Part shown: piece by piece, positions 12,566 through 23,763 of the stretch
Position numbering within the stretch: the first letter of the stretch is position 1
Layout of the letters: the number at the start of each line of letters is the position of its first letter
From: Megascapheus bottae
Taxonomy: Eukaryota; Chordata; Mammalia; Rodentia; Geomyidae
NCBI GenBank assembly: GCA_024803745.1
Contig: JANJXV010000004.1
Span: forward strand, 52,084,358 to 52,148,357
Direction of reading: 5' to 3'
Length of the DNA stretch: 64,000 nucleotides
The notes under the pieces: model-generated
The model's input: only the letters and a program-made list of their open reading frames with translations
What the model was told of the DNA's origin: nothing
The model's database searches: none
Position numbers and translations under genes: made by a program

Positions 12566-12815
12566 TTTCAGAGTTTTTAAACAAATATTTACATTGATTC
12601 TTATACATTTAGCTGTATTTCATCACTATTGTAAATAATGCATTTATTAAAATTCTACTTGAATGGCTTTGAAACTTATTAAAATATTTGTTTCATTAAG
12701 CTTCTAAACTGCATTCATTTTAAAGGTTGTCAGCTTAGCTTGTACTATGTAGATAATAGCAACCTCTGTGCAAAAAGAAGATCATGTATCTTTATTCTTT
12801 AAGTTGTTTTCAACA

Positions 12816-13222
12816 TGATATGTTCCTGCAAGCTCATGTGTTAAAGAACTTGTGTCCCTGTAGGCAATATTCAAAACTAGCGGTTGGGGAAAGATTGGAT
12901 CATGAGAGCTCTGCCTAATGCATTGACCCATGTGTAGATTAAAAATGAGAATACTGGAAGGTTGTAGAAAGTATGGAAGACTAAGCCTAGCTGGGAGAAA
13001 GGAAGTATTGTATATTTTCTGGCACGGTCTCTCTCTCCTCTCATGTCTTTTCCCTCCCCCCTACCCACTCTTTTTCCTCCTCTCCCTCTCTTTCCCTGTC
13101 TCCCTCTCTCTTAATCCCCAGAATCAACCCTCTCTGGCTGAGAACAAAAACCTTGGAATCAATGAGCCAAGGTGAACCCTACCCAGCAATGATTATGTCA
13201 TAGGGATTAAAAGACTAACACA
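12816..13222 (+). mobile_element. MaLR (ERVL)-type solo LTR
   Basis: Starts TGATATGTTCCTGCAAGCTCATGTGTTAAAG and continues through GATTGGATCATGAGAGCTCTGCC, a pyrimidine-rich block near 13030-13110, and ends GACTAACACA. This is the usual order in mammalian MaLR LTRs (MST/MLT1-like). TG...CA termini are visible, but no confident short target duplication. It is old and has no internal viral genes. Frames on both strands here are spurious. Confidence 0.7.
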
Positions 13223-13856
13223 GTTTTAATTTACTTTCCAGATCTTACTGTGCTCAACTGTTAAGTAGGAAGGAAAAGCAGTGAGTGAGAGAGATCAGTT
13301 TTCTTCATTTCTGCACATGTTCTGGGATATTTGCCATTCTTTTAGCCAACTAACACCTGAACAGCCTTACTATGAATAATTTTAGTAGGAAACAGACTGC
13401 TATAAAATTGGAAGCTTAAAAGGCAATATGCTCCAGTTTCCACGCCTAGGCCACGAGAGGATGTGATCTTAGGTTTCAACAATGATGTGCCTTGTGCCAA
13501 AACTGATGAGTGAGGTAACAGCAACCAGGCAGCAGGGGCAAGAGCCCGTTATCTAATGACCACAGAAGTGGTTCTAGAGTGTGAGCAAGCTTGCAATGTG
13601 GAACTAAGAGCAGAGAAGGTAACAGGACTTCTACCATGTGACAGTAAGATGACGAGGTAGGCACAAACATTATAACGGTAAACTAGGAACAGCTGGCACA
13701 TAACTGTGACAGAAGTAATGGTGTGATCTGTGTACTGGCCCAGAACCTGTCTCTTAATATGACCCAAATTTGTTTTAGGCTTCTTATAAACTTTTATAAA
13801 TGACTTCTATTTAAATCAGCCAAATCTAACAAACTTGAATAACAGAATAAAAACTG
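13223..13856. other. Unresolved DNA
   Basis: No repeat family recognised. Three overlapping minus-strand frames of 60-72 codons exist but show no domain, signal or splice context. Confidence 0.4.
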
Positions 13857-13975
13857 AGGGCTGGGAGTGTGGCTTAGTGGTAGACTGCTTGCCTAACATG
13901 CATGAAGGCTTGGGTTCAATTCCTCAGAATCCACATACACAGAGAAAGCTGGAAGCGATGGCTCAAGTGGCAGAG
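13857..13975 (+). mobile_element. IDL-Geo-like SINE, 3'-truncated into purine array
   Basis: Head GGCTGGGAGTGTGGCTTAGTGG and B-box GGGTTCAATTCC are clear, and the second unit begins (GATGGCTCAAGTGGCAGAGG). The sequence then passes directly into an AGAGGA/GGA array instead of the normal ID tail. Confidence 0.85.
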
Positions 13976-14116
13976 GAGAAGCAAAAGAGGAAGAGGAAGA
14001 AGAAGAGGAAGAATAAGGAGGAGGAGGAGGAGGAGGAGGAGGACGAGGACGAGGACGAGGATGAGGACGAGGACGAGGAGGACGAGGAGGAGAAGAGAAG
14101 GAATAAGAGAGAAATT
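13976..14116. repeat. (GGA)n/(GAC)n purine-rich array
   Basis: AGGAAGA units pass into GGA and then GACGAG/GATGAG trinucleotides. The 94-100 residue Glu/Asp, Arg or Pro/Ser frames here are pure repeat translations. Confidence 0.95.
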
Positions 14117-14133
14117 TAAGAATTTTTTTAAAT

Positions 14134-14137
<4 letters not shown>

Positions 14138-14188
<51 letters not shown>
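14138..14188. repeat. (GT)n microsatellite
   Basis: About 25 pure GT units adjoining the tail of the antisense SINE that follows. Confidence 0.98.
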
Positions 14189-14189
<1 letters not shown>

Positions 14190-14393
14190 TGCCAATTCTA
14201 GTTAGGGCCTTGCCCTCTTGCTTAGCTTTTCCCCTCAAGGCTGGCTCTTTACCATCACATCCACAGCCACATCCTCACTTCTGGCCAAATTTACTAGTCA
14301 AATATGAGGGATTTTTCTGCCTGAACTAGTTTAGAACTATGAATCTCCAATCTCAGCCTTCTGAATTACAAGATTTCCAGCACCTGGCTTAAA
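14189..14393 (-). mobile_element. B1-dID-like SINE, diverged
   Basis: The left part (GTGGTGCCAATTCTAGTTAG...) is the complement of the ID half. TTTTCTGCCTGAACTAGTTTAGAAC and CAATCTCAGCCTTCTGAATTACAAG are the complement of the B1 half. Confidence 0.8.
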
Positions 14394-14536
14394 CTGATGT
14401 TTTTAATATTGCATAATGTCAAAGCAAAATACTAGTTTATGAAAATTTATTTTGTTCTATGGTTGATAAGCTTTTTATAAAATATGGAAACAATTATGAG
14501 TTTTAGAAATATTTTATTCATGTTTGAGTGCTTTCT

Positions 14537-14640
14537 ACTCCCCCCTCCTCCTCCTCCTCCTTCTCCTCCTTCTTCTTCTTTTCCTCCTCTTCCTTCTCAA
14601 TTCTTATTCTCCTTTTTCTTTTCCCTCTTCTTTCTTCTCC
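14537..14640. repeat. (CTC)n/(CTT)n polypyrimidine tract
   Basis: CTC then CTT-rich runs form the expanded T-rich tail side of the adjoining antisense SINE. Poly-Ser/Pro or poly-Glu/Lys frames are artefacts. Confidence 0.95.
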
Positions 14641-14913
14641 TGTTCTGGGTTTTGAACTCAAGCCTGGAAGCTGTTCTTCAGCATTTTGTTCTAGGCTAGT
14701 ACTCTGCCCTTGAGCCACCATTGTACTTCCGGCTTTTTTTGGTAATTGGATAAGAGTCCCACAGACTTTTCTTTCTGAGCTGGATTCAAAAAATGATCTC
14801 AGATCTCAGCCCTCCAAGTAGCTAGGCTTGAGCCACTGGTACCTAGCCCTATTAATTTTTCTTTGTATGATACTTTATTGAATTATAGGCATAAGCCACC
14901 AGTGCCTGGCTCA
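14641..14913 (-). mobile_element. B1-dID-like SINE plus second B1 fragment
   Basis: 14641-14850 is a full composite SINE on the minus strand (GGGTTTTGAACTCAAGCCTG ... AGTAGCTAGGCTTGAGCCACTGGTACCTAGCC). A separate short head, ATTATAGGCATAAGCCACCAGTGCCTGGC, at 14883-14911 belongs to another copy. Confidence 0.85.
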
Positions 14914-16390
14914 AATTTATTTCAATAAAGGGGTTCAAAATATTCCTAATATTTAAAAAATTCCTATTCTGAATTTCCTGGTTACCTATGTCAAATGAAG
15001 GATGGCTTACTACTATTGCATCTTAAAATAAATCTCAATTTTTGTTTTTTATATTGTTCCTATGTATCATTTCAAATTTCTTTGATGTCTCTTTTTTTTG
15101 CTTTAGTTTATTTTTCACTAATTCCTTTATTATTGTATGCATACGATTACAGCTTGTTCATTAATTTTCTAATTGTTTTTTATCTATTAATATATTCTAT
15201 TATTTTTAAATTGTCTGTGCTATAGTTATTAAGAAACTTACCAGCTCTTCATAAACTAAAATGTTGATATTTTAAGTCAATTCTTGTTTATCTATTTAGT
15301 TCTTATTTTTGTATTATTTTAAAACTATATCTAGCAGCTACATTACAATACTTAATTTATGGTTTTTCTGATTACATTTCTTTCCTTGTTGCCCTATGGT
15401 GCTGAAACACTCAAAATATTCTGTTTATTGTCTTCCTTCTTAAAGACTGAATGTTATGTTTCATCTTTCTACTTCTTCCTGGGTTTTTTAACCTTGCTTC
15501 CCAAGATCTCTTCTTTCTCCACTACATATTATTTGTCTTGAATCTATGTTGCTAGTACATTCATTCTCTTATTTTATTCAATATGCTGCACAAACTGTCC
15601 ATTGTGTTTGTTTTCAGTTTGTTGTCATATGTCTCCAGATATTTGTGTGCTGGATTTGCTCTTTTCATTTTTTTAGATCGTTTACAACATCCAGGATGTT
15701 TTATTTCCTCATTTCCTTGTTTGTACTTGGTTTGTCTTTTTGTTATGGTTTTTACATCAATTCTATCCATTTTTGACTCAAATATTTCAAGTTCCTAAAG
15801 CTAATCTTCCAATTAAATACAGTTTTGACTCTCCTGGAATATCTGTTTCAACACTTTAGTTTTGAAACCGCCATTAGGCCAGGGTTGTTTTTCTCATGAG
15901 AGAATTTTATAAAGTCTCTTATCTTTGATGATTTTTCATAAGAGCTTTTCACTTGTTTTTATGTGTCATCACAGAGTAGTTCTAGTACAAGGCCTATTTC
16001 ATAGTGATTTCTGAGCTTGGGGCTTGACAAATCATTTAGTTAATATTGTCACGAAAGGCAAGAATGATATGTTTTGAGGGACAGATTTTTTTTCATAAAA
16101 ATTATTAACACCTAAATCATGACACAGAAAAAGATCCATATTTTCTCAAATAGCTTTTGGAATCTTGGTCTTTCCAAAGAGTTTGATTAATGAATGACTG
16201 GGTTTTATTGTCCTATCTTGCACTGTATCTGTCTTTTTCATGTTCTTTCCTGTTCTGATGTAGACATTGAACACCCAGAAGCAACGTCAACTTCATACTA
16301 TGATGGAGGACCTTGTATCACAGCAAATTTCCCACTATCTGTAAAAGCTCAGTAATGAAAGAGAAAGAGAAAAGGAAAGAAGGGAAAGGG
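14914..16390. other. T-rich unresolved DNA, possibly ancient antisense L1
   Basis: Strongly T-rich on the plus strand. The tempo of the sequence resembles very old minus-strand L1 or half-L1, but I could not match a defined segment. The Phe/Leu/Ser-rich frames (15359-15541, 15546-15776, 14995-15225) follow from base composition. Confidence 0.35.
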
Positions 16391-17433
16391 AAAAACTAGT
16401 TCCTACAATGTGTTGGAAAACAACGCTGTCAGATTGTGAAGGGCCCAGATACTGGAGAAAAGCAAAATGCACTGACTCAGTCATACAATAAAGCTGACTT
16501 CAAATTATATGGTAATCTGAGGCACAAATATTGGAAACAATATATAAAGATAGGAGAGGACAAGATAAAATTTTGTACCCAAGCCCTCCAGGATTTGGAA
16601 GTGTATTGTCAGAGAAAAGGTGCTTGAACGAAAATCCAACATTTCACTTAAGGTATCTGATCATTTTTGAAGTAGGCTGACTCACAACAAGGCTTCACAA
16701 ATACCAAACATAAAGTAGCTGATAAGAAACTATTCCTAATGACATTGCTTTGCCATGTTGTTTCCAGTCATGATAGCTAACGTTAATTATGAAGGACTAC
16801 AACCAGATGGAATGAGTTTATTGTTTTAAAAAGTGTATCTGAATAATGCCAATAATGTGGTAGATGATATTATTAATGATGTGATGATAAGTAGGTCAAT
16901 TCATTAGATATTTTATGGAACTGACACTCAGCTATGGACAACTTGGACCTGAGAATGTCTCTGCATGATTGTTTACTCACAAGAAGTAACTCTAAGTTTA
17001 GTCTATTCTCCCTCAACAAAGTTCATAGCCAATGAGTATTAAATGGTTGGGACATTTAGAATGTATTTATATTAAAGTATTTGCATATTAATGATTACAA
17101 GTTTCAGAAATTTTAACAAACTCACTAAATTTGTTTACTAAATCAGTATACTAATTCCTGTTTTTATCCTCATCAGATAGTTGCTTGATGACTTACACTT
17201 TTTTTAGATTAAATCTACATCAAAAATATTGATAGTTGGGATCAAATTTTAAATTTTCCACAAACTCTACAGATTTATTGGCTGTATGTTGGTCTTCTGA
17301 TTCTGGCAGCCAAAGATGAGTCTGTATCTTTCCAACATGACATCTCAGAAAATAACCATCCTCAGAAGAATTTCTGGTCTAGACTAGATCTTACTCTACT
17401 GCAATGGCTCTCACTACCCTTCTGCTACAATGC
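16391..17433. other. Unresolved DNA
   Basis: No recognised family. A 63-codon frame at 16436-16627 has normal-looking amino-acid composition but no recognisable domain and no neighbours supporting an exon. Confidence 0.35.
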
Positions 17434-18396
17434 AGACACATGAAGAAATGCTCAACATCTCTGGTCATAAAAGAAATGTGAATCAAAACAACTCTAAGAT
17501 TCCACCTCACTCCAGTTAGAATGGCCAGGATCAAGAAAACTAATAACAACAGATGCTGGAGGGGATGTGGCCAGGAGGGATCACTACTACACTGTTGGTG
17601 GGAGTGCAAACTCGTTCAACCACTATGGAAAGCAGTATGGCAATTCCTCAAAAGACTAAACATAGAGCTCCCCTATGACCCAGCAATTCCACTACTTGGC
17701 ATTTACCCAATCATCCAGAAAAAAATACATACTAAATCCACCAGCACAACAATGTTCATTGCAGCACCATTTACCATAGCAAAGATATGGAACCAACCTA
17801 GATGTCCCTCAGTTGATCAACAAGATGTGGTATTTGTACACAATGGAATTCTATGCTGTTGTCAGAAAGAATGACATTGCCCCATTTGTTAGGAAATGGA
17901 AAGACTTAGAAAAGATCATATTAAGTGAAGTAAGCCAGACTCAAAGGAACTTAGGCTCAATGGTTTCCCTCATTTGTCATAATCAGTAGAAACCTTGGGC
18001 TCTCATAGGAGAGTTTTGCAATAGAGCAAAACCTTGATACAAAAGGCCATATAGTAGGATGCTAAGTGAAAGGATCTCTAGGATATAGAAACATAAGCCA
18101 TGTGATGAATGATTGTTGTTCTTAATGTCCTATGTTATCTCTCATCTCTTTTGCTGTCCCTTGGTTATCTCATATTGTGACAGTATCTCACTTTGTTACC
18201 TGATATATCGGATATATTTGTATTTGGTTATTTGAAATTGGATAGGGAACAGGGGAAAACAAGATGAGGGGTGGGAGTGGGGGGGAGGGAAATGGGGAAC
18301 AAGACATGTGAAAGGGTATCAATGTATGTGAATTAATGCACCATCTATCTGGCAAATAGCATGTAACCCTTTTATTAATTACAATAAAAATATATG
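17434..18396 (+). mobile_element. L1 3' end: ORF2 C-terminus and 3' UTR
   Basis: 5'-truncated LINE-1. The reading frame from 17521 encodes the ORF2p C-terminal Cys-rich segment: Cys-X3-Cys-X7-His-X4-Cys is visible in [19 protein letters not shown], followed by the conserved LPYDPAIPLLGIYP. Compared with the copy at 56650-57165, about 8 bp are missing near 17816, which shifts the frame and ends the protein early. The 3' UTR has the G-rich purine block and ends in AATAAAAATATATGAAAAAAA. It belongs to the same lineage as the copy at 53.9-57.6 kb. Dead element. Confidence 0.95.
18268..18297 (+). other. G-quadruplex-prone tract in L1 3' UTR
   Basis: Five G runs of three or more (GGGG T GGG AGT G7 A GGG AAAT GGGG) with short loops. 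This is the purine-rich element typical of L1 3' UTRs. Confidence 0.8.
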
Positions 18397-18874
18397 AAAA
18401 AAAGAAAAGTTTTCCAGGTCCTCTACATCTCTGTCATAGTTATTTGCAGCTCCAACTTCTGACAGTCCTGTTTCAACCTACTTCAAGTTGTTTTCTGCAA
18501 AATCTCATAGCAGTTTATTCTGAACATGTGTAAGGTAGTATTTGACCAAAGGCCCAAGGAAATAATCCTCCTCAGTTTAACTTCACTGAAATACCATATC
18601 CTTTGAATACCATCTTCTAGAGCTGGAACCTCATTTTCTGTACCAACATTGGAGAACAACAACCAGGTCCATAGCAGACTTTGTTTTACCTGCTGCTTTC
18701 TTCTAACTATCAAAGTCCTCAGTTGACTATTGTCTAATGACTCCAAAACAGTTCTAGGCTTTATTATATCACTACAAGTCCAATCTCTGATGTTTCATTG
18801 TGACAAATACCAAAGTTTCTGATTGCCTGTATAGTAAAGAAGGATGTATACTGACTCTCATTCCCAACATTCAT
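18397..18874. other. Unresolved DNA
   Basis: No recognised repeat. An 87-codon minus-strand frame (18483-18746) has no domain I can name. Confidence 0.4.
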
Positions 18875-18886
18875 AGATGTCAATTT

Positions 18887-19085
18887 CTTTTTTTTTTTTT
18901 GCCAGTCCTGGGCTTGAGCTCAGGGCCTGAGCACTGTCCTTGGAGTTTCTCAAGGCTAGAGCTCTACCACTTGAGCCTCAGCACCACTTCTGGCTTTTTT
19001 CTATGTATGTGGTACTGAGGACTCGAACCTGGGTCTTCATGCATGCTAGGCAAGCACTTTAACCACTAGGCCAAACTCCCGTCCC
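18887..19085 (-). mobile_element. IDL-Geo-like SINE with perfect 12-bp TSD
   Basis: Complete dimer on the minus strand: T-run tail at 18887-18900, GCCAGTCCTGGGCTTGAGCT, and a head complementing GGGACGGGAGTTTGGCCTAG. AGATGTCAATTT is repeated exactly at 18875-18886 and 19086-19097, marking the insertion borders. Low divergence from the inferred consensus suggests a relatively young insertion. Confidence 0.97.
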
Positions 19086-19230
19086 AGATGTCAATTTATT
19101 ATGAATTCTAGATCTAAATGTGAAATAATAAAACTTCTTGAGAGCACAGTGTAGTAATCAAGTGTTTCTTGTGGAAGACACAAAATGAAACCAGAAAGGA
19201 AAAAAAAATGTGAATGAATCCAATTAAATA

Positions 19231-19314
19231 AAAGGAAGGAAGAAAGGGGGGAGGAGGAAGGAAGGAAGGAAGGAAGGAAGGAAGGAAGGAAGGAAGGAAG
19301 GAAGGAAGGAAGGA
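19231..19314. repeat. (GGAA)n microsatellite
   Basis: Imperfect start (AAGGAAGAAAGGGGGGAGG), then at least 14 pure GGAA units. The Leu/Pro/Ser frames on the minus strand are repeat artefacts. Confidence 0.97.
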
Positions 19315-19814
19315 TAATCCATTGGAGTAGAGATTTAAAAATAGCACAATTGATCAAAGTACTTCTTATCACACAAATGCTAAGAACATGTTGATTAACA
19401 ATATATAGTGGACTAGGAATGCAGCCAGCAGAGTGATAGGCACTTGCCTAGTTTCTTCTAATTATGAGACATCTCATCATGCTGCAGACAACTCTAATGG
19501 CTTGAAGCTTATTGTCCCTTGTGGTACATTTCCTGTTTTCTGTAAGGAGGCCCTGCTCTATAACCTTCTATAGCCCTATACCTTCCTTTCTAGGGCATCC
19601 CTGATGGCAACGTCCAGGAAACTCTTACCTACTACTTACTGATCTGGTTTTCTAATGGAAATCTTAGTCTAAGAATGAACTTTCCTTATACCAGAAACCT
19701 CCACATGCTTAAGTAAACTCACAGCTGTCTCAAAGTGCTCAAAGTGTCCATTAAAAAAAATAAACCTTATTATGCATGTAAAAAAGTCACTCTGTTCATA
19801 TGCAACACATTTAT
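19315..19814. other. Unresolved DNA with possible ID scrap
   Basis: A 45-bp piece near 19407-19452 (CTAGGAATGCAGCCAGCAGAGTG...CACTTGCCTAG) may be a decayed ID head. The rest is not recognised. Confidence 0.3.
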
Positions 19815-20150
19815 TTGTGGGGGGTGGTTAGAGGCTGTACTCAAATTTGGTCTCAGGGCTGGGACTTACTAGACAGATGCTCTGCCACTGAGCCATGCCT
19901 CTAGCACTTTTTTCCAGCAAGTAATTCTAAAGATAAAGGCTTATTTTCTGCCCTGTTGTACCTGGCATATTATATGGCTATTCAAAGCTTTCAGTTATCG
20001 CTAGGAGAAGAGACACTGACTCTGTACCCAGTAACTTGTGGAGAATAGGTCAAATGAATTTTTTGTTCCTGCTATCTTCAATTGCCATCCTCAGGCTTAG
20101 CTTTCCAGGTAGCTGGAATTACAAGTATGAGCCACCATAGCTTCTATCTG
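19815..20150 (-). mobile_element. Old B1-dID-like SINE
   Basis: The ID-like part (GGACTTACTAGACAGATGCTCTGCCACTGAGCCATG) and the B1 part (TTTCCAGGTAGCTGGAATTACAAGTATGAGCCACC) are both on the minus strand. An extra unmatched segment lies between them. Confidence 0.7.
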
Positions 20151-21012
20151 TTTAATTTTTTGTGGTAATTAAGAAGATTTGGAGTTCTAAGCCTGCAGAC
20201 ATGTCCAAACGCACATTGCTTTCAACATCCTCATGTCCATGTCATCTTCTTAAGTACAGCTATGGAGAAAGAAAATTAAATGAGAGTGGACTGACAACAT
20301 ATTCAATAACCTGTTCTCATTATTTCCTGCCACACTGTGAAGCATACTCAAATATAATTTGAAGATCTGGCAGCTCCTACAAGCATAACCATCAGGCGAT
20401 TGTCAGGCCAAATTTCTTGCATCTAAAACAGTGCTTTCCTTCTTCATTGACTGGAATCCAGACATTGACTATCCACTATCCTTAGAGAAGTTATCAAATT
20501 CATAAGAACAATGAAGAGTAGAATTACAGCTCACATACTCAGAAAGAAATGTTCCTTTGTAATCAATATCCTAGAAAAAATTATAATCCACAAGAATAGT
20601 CTTTGCTTAACTTCTGCATAGAATTGAAATTTAACATATAGATAACCTAAGAAAATGATAAATAAATGCATTTAATCTTATTTTCCCTTGTTTATGAAAC
20701 ATTCAAGATTCCTTTTCTTAAAGGAAGCTTGTGCCAAAAGTAGTAGCATATATTTGGGAAAAATATAAGCTCGACATTTGAAATGAAACCTTCTATGCTC
20801 TATTTTATTCCTAATCAGTGTGATTATTATTGTTTTTTAGACTTCAGTATTTGGATGAAGAAAATCATAGTACTTCATTTATTTTTTCACCTTTCTCCAG
20901 TGCTCTCTCTTGTCCTTGCCTCTGTCTCTCAGGACATTGTTTCTAGGAGGAAAATAGAAAAAGAAAACAACATATTTTGAACACAAAACAATAAAATAAG
21001 AAATCTAAAAAC
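20151..21012. other. Unresolved AT-rich DNA
   Basis: No repeat family recognised. Frames of 65-66 codons look like chance. Confidence 0.4.
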
Positions 21013-21355
21013 TTGCCAGACACTGGTGGATCATGCCTGTAATCCTAACTTTTCAGGGTACTGACATTGAAGACTAGGGTTCACAGCCAGCCCTGGCAGT
21101 AAAGTCCATGAGACTATTACCTCTAATTAACAAACAAAAAAAGCTGAAAGAAGAAATGTGGCTCAAATAGTAGACCATCAGCCTTAAGCAAAAATAAGCC
21201 AAAGGGCTAGGATGTAGCTCAGTGGTAAAATGCACTTATCTAGCAAGTGCAACATCCTGGATTCGATCCCCAATGCCAAAAAAGAAAAGACAAAAAAAAA
21301 AGCCAAGAAGACCTGAGATCAAGCCCCAGTTCTTGCACAAAAATAAACAAAAAAG
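21013..21355 (+). mobile_element. B1-dID-like SINE interrupted by an ID element
   Basis: The B1 half (CAGACACTGGTGGATCATGCCTGTAATCC) is followed by the ID half. The ID half is split at 21203 by a monomeric ID insertion and resumes at about 21307 (GAAGACCTGAGATCAAGCCCCAG). Confidence 0.88.
21204..21299 (+). mobile_element. Monomeric ID SINE nested in B1-dID
   Basis: Classical rodent ID: GGGCTAGGATGTAGCTCAGT, A box TAGCTCAGTGGT, B box GGATTCGATCC, and an A-rich tail. AAGCCAA flanks it (21196-21202 and 21300-21306). It derives from a tRNA-Ala-like sequence. Confidence 0.9.
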
Positions 21356-22373
21356 TAAAACAAACAACAACATTAAAAAAAAGTAATTCCAGTTTTACTT
21401 TTGGATCTATAAGATTCTCCTAGGCTACATCTCTATAATTTGAATATTATCTATAAATTTTGACTATTGACACTTTTATTATTTTATCAAAACTTGAGGA
21501 TAGCTAAACAAGGTTGAAATGTTGGGGAATTGAACTTATTGCATAAATCAAGGTATGATATTTTATAATAATTATAGCACCTCTACTTTGTACTGATGGC
21601 TAATAATTTAGAATGTTGATGACAAAGACCACTAATTATGCAAACTGAACAATGTACTGATATAATTCTGTATTTTGTTCCTAGTAACTCACATAACATG
21701 GATAGTCTCTTTTCCTAACCACTCAGTGCTTTGCCAGCATTTTGTTTAATCTCATCAGATCTCTTTGATTTAATTGAGAAGTCACTCAAGAAGAATGTCA
21801 TTTTTCTTGCATCTCTTCAACAAAGTAATGCAATTAAGATTATGCAAAGCAGAGAAGATTCCCAGAGTGCCAAGGCCTGTGAATTCCAAAATTAGGAATT
21901 GCTGTAGTGAACATAAATAATTGACATTTAGATGACCTAATTAAAACAAATTAAATCTCTGTGGGAACTTTGATTTTAAACACAAGATATTCTTGGTAAA
22001 GAGCAGGTCAATGTATGAGATAGCAATATTTTATATTTTATAAAAAGAGTGATTCATTCTTGACAATGTAATATCTCCTCAAATTCCTGAAATTTGGAAA
22101 TATTTACAAGTATGCTATCACTAGGTTCTTTAGAAAGCAATGTAGTAGTTATGTATGACAATCACAGAAGTAGATAATACTGGCTTACATTATGTTTTTT
22201 AATTTTCTTAATTTTGCATGGTTTGGTATCATATCTATAAAGTTAATTATGTGAGTCAATATTAGAGAAACTTGTTCATTTTAAATTTTATTGAAAGATT
22301 TTATTAACACTGATCTCTACATCATATTTCATAGGTCATGCTTAACAAACAAGCATTCAAGAAGGGAATCTCA
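21356..22373. other. Unresolved AT-rich DNA
   Basis: No gene or repeat recognised. Confidence 0.4.
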
Positions 22374-22572
22374 GGCCGGGAGTTTGGCTTAATGGTAGAG
22401 TGCTTGCCTAGCATACATGAAGACCCGGGTTCCATTTCTTGGTATCACATACATAGAAAAAAGTGGAAAGTGGTGCTGAAACTCAAGTAGTAAGAGCTCT
22501 AGCCTTGAGAAAGTCCAAGGACAGTGCTCAGGCCCTGAGCTCAAGCCCAGGACTGGCAAAAAAAAAAAGAAT
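22374..22572 (+). mobile_element. IDL-Geo-like SINE
   Basis: Full dimer: GGCCGGGAGTTTGGCTTAAT head, GGGTTCCATTTC B-box region, CTCAGGCCCTGAGCTCAAGC near the end and a pure A tail. It sits directly at the 3' side of the antisense L1 that follows. Confidence 0.95.
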
Positions 22573-22574
22573 TG

Positions 22575-23763
22575 TGCAAACACTAGCACATAAATTTTGG
22601 AACATAATTAAAATTAAGCTGAGAGTTTGTATGTCATAGATACATATTGATCTATATAATATAACATTGTCTATAGAGTATATATCTCCTCATAGATTTT
22701 TATGTCTATGTAGTCATATTTATATCTACAATAACCTTGGGTACTTTAATATTGAATCATTGCTCTTGTACTGTTTGAATCTTATATCCACATATCAAGG
22801 AAACCAGGTGACTTTTGTTCCTTTGGTCTTGACTTAGCTCACTCAATATGATTTGCTCTAGTTTCATCCACCTTCCAGCAAATGTAGTTATTTTATCTTG
22901 TCTGGTGGCTATGTGGAATTCCATATATGTACCACATTTTTTGTATCCAATTACATGTAGTGGGGCATCTGGGTTGTTTCCATTGTTTGGCGATTGTGAG
23001 TAGTGCAAAGATGAACATGGCTGTGTAGGTGTCTTTATCATATCCTGGGTTATGATGCTCAGGGTAGATGCCCAGGAGTGGTATGGCAGGATAATAGGGA
23101 AGATCTCTTTTAAGATTTTTAAGAAAACTCCAAACTGCCTTCCAGAGAGGCTGTATTTGTTTACATTCCCACCAGCAAGTGCAGTAGGGTTCCTCTTTCT
23201 CCACAACCCTGCCAGCATTTGTGGTTGTCTAAGTTCAGAATATTGGCCATTCTAATTAGGATAAAGTGGTATCTTGGGGTTCATTTTATTTACATTTTCT
23301 TTATGACCATGGATGATGAGCATTTTCTCATATGCTTTTTTTGCCATTTTAATCTCTTCTTTTGATAAATCTCTCTTTAGAGCCTTTGCCCATTTAATTA
23401 CTGGTTTGTTGGGTTTGGGGGTGATTAATTTCTCGAGTTCTCTATGCATATTAGATATTAACCATTTGTATGATATATTATTGGTAAATATATTTTCCAA
23501 TTGCAAATATATTTGGTTGGCTGTCTTTCTTCTTTAGTAGCTATGCCTTTGTGCAGAAACTGTTTCTTTTTAGGTAGTCCCATTTGTAAAGTCTCTCTCC
23601 AATATGTTGTGACCCTGGGACTTTGTTCAAGAAGTTTTTGCCTGTACCTATGAGTTCCAATGTCTCTCCTACTCTATCATGTAGCAATTTCAGTGTTTTA
23701 GGTCTGATATTAAGGTCTTTGATCCATTTTGAATTAATGTTTATACATGGCAATAGGCCATTT
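22575..23763 (-). mobile_element. Antisense L1 3' portion (second lineage)
   Basis: On the minus strand this carries the ORF2 C-terminus: TCWWECKQIQPLWKAVW and PAIPLLGIYPEHHNPGYDKD, then QDKITTFAGRWMKLEQIILS. Frameshifts split these between two frames (22893-23204 and 22757-23218). The 3' UTR (22575-22760) resembles that of the plus-strand copy at 42600-42790 and lacks the G-rich block of the first lineage. 5'-truncated, non-coding. Confidence 0.93.

Noticed and set aside
13835..14201. Acidic, Arg-rich and Pro/Ser-rich frames of about 95-100 codons
   Set aside because: They are translations of the GGA/GAC and GT arrays in different frames.
15359..15798. Hydrophobic frames resembling membrane proteins
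   Set aside because: The sequence is T-rich, so Phe/Leu/Ile content follows from base composition. Overlapping frames have equal length and there is no conserved motif.
16436..16627. 63-codon frame with mixed composition as a possible exon
   Set aside because: No start context, domain or flanking splice signals could be defended, and such short frames are expected by chance.
21204..21275. tRNA-like sequence with A and B boxes
   Set aside because: It is a rodent ID SINE with A-tail and TSD. It is not placed as a functional tRNA, and the 3' half does not close an acceptor stem that I can see.
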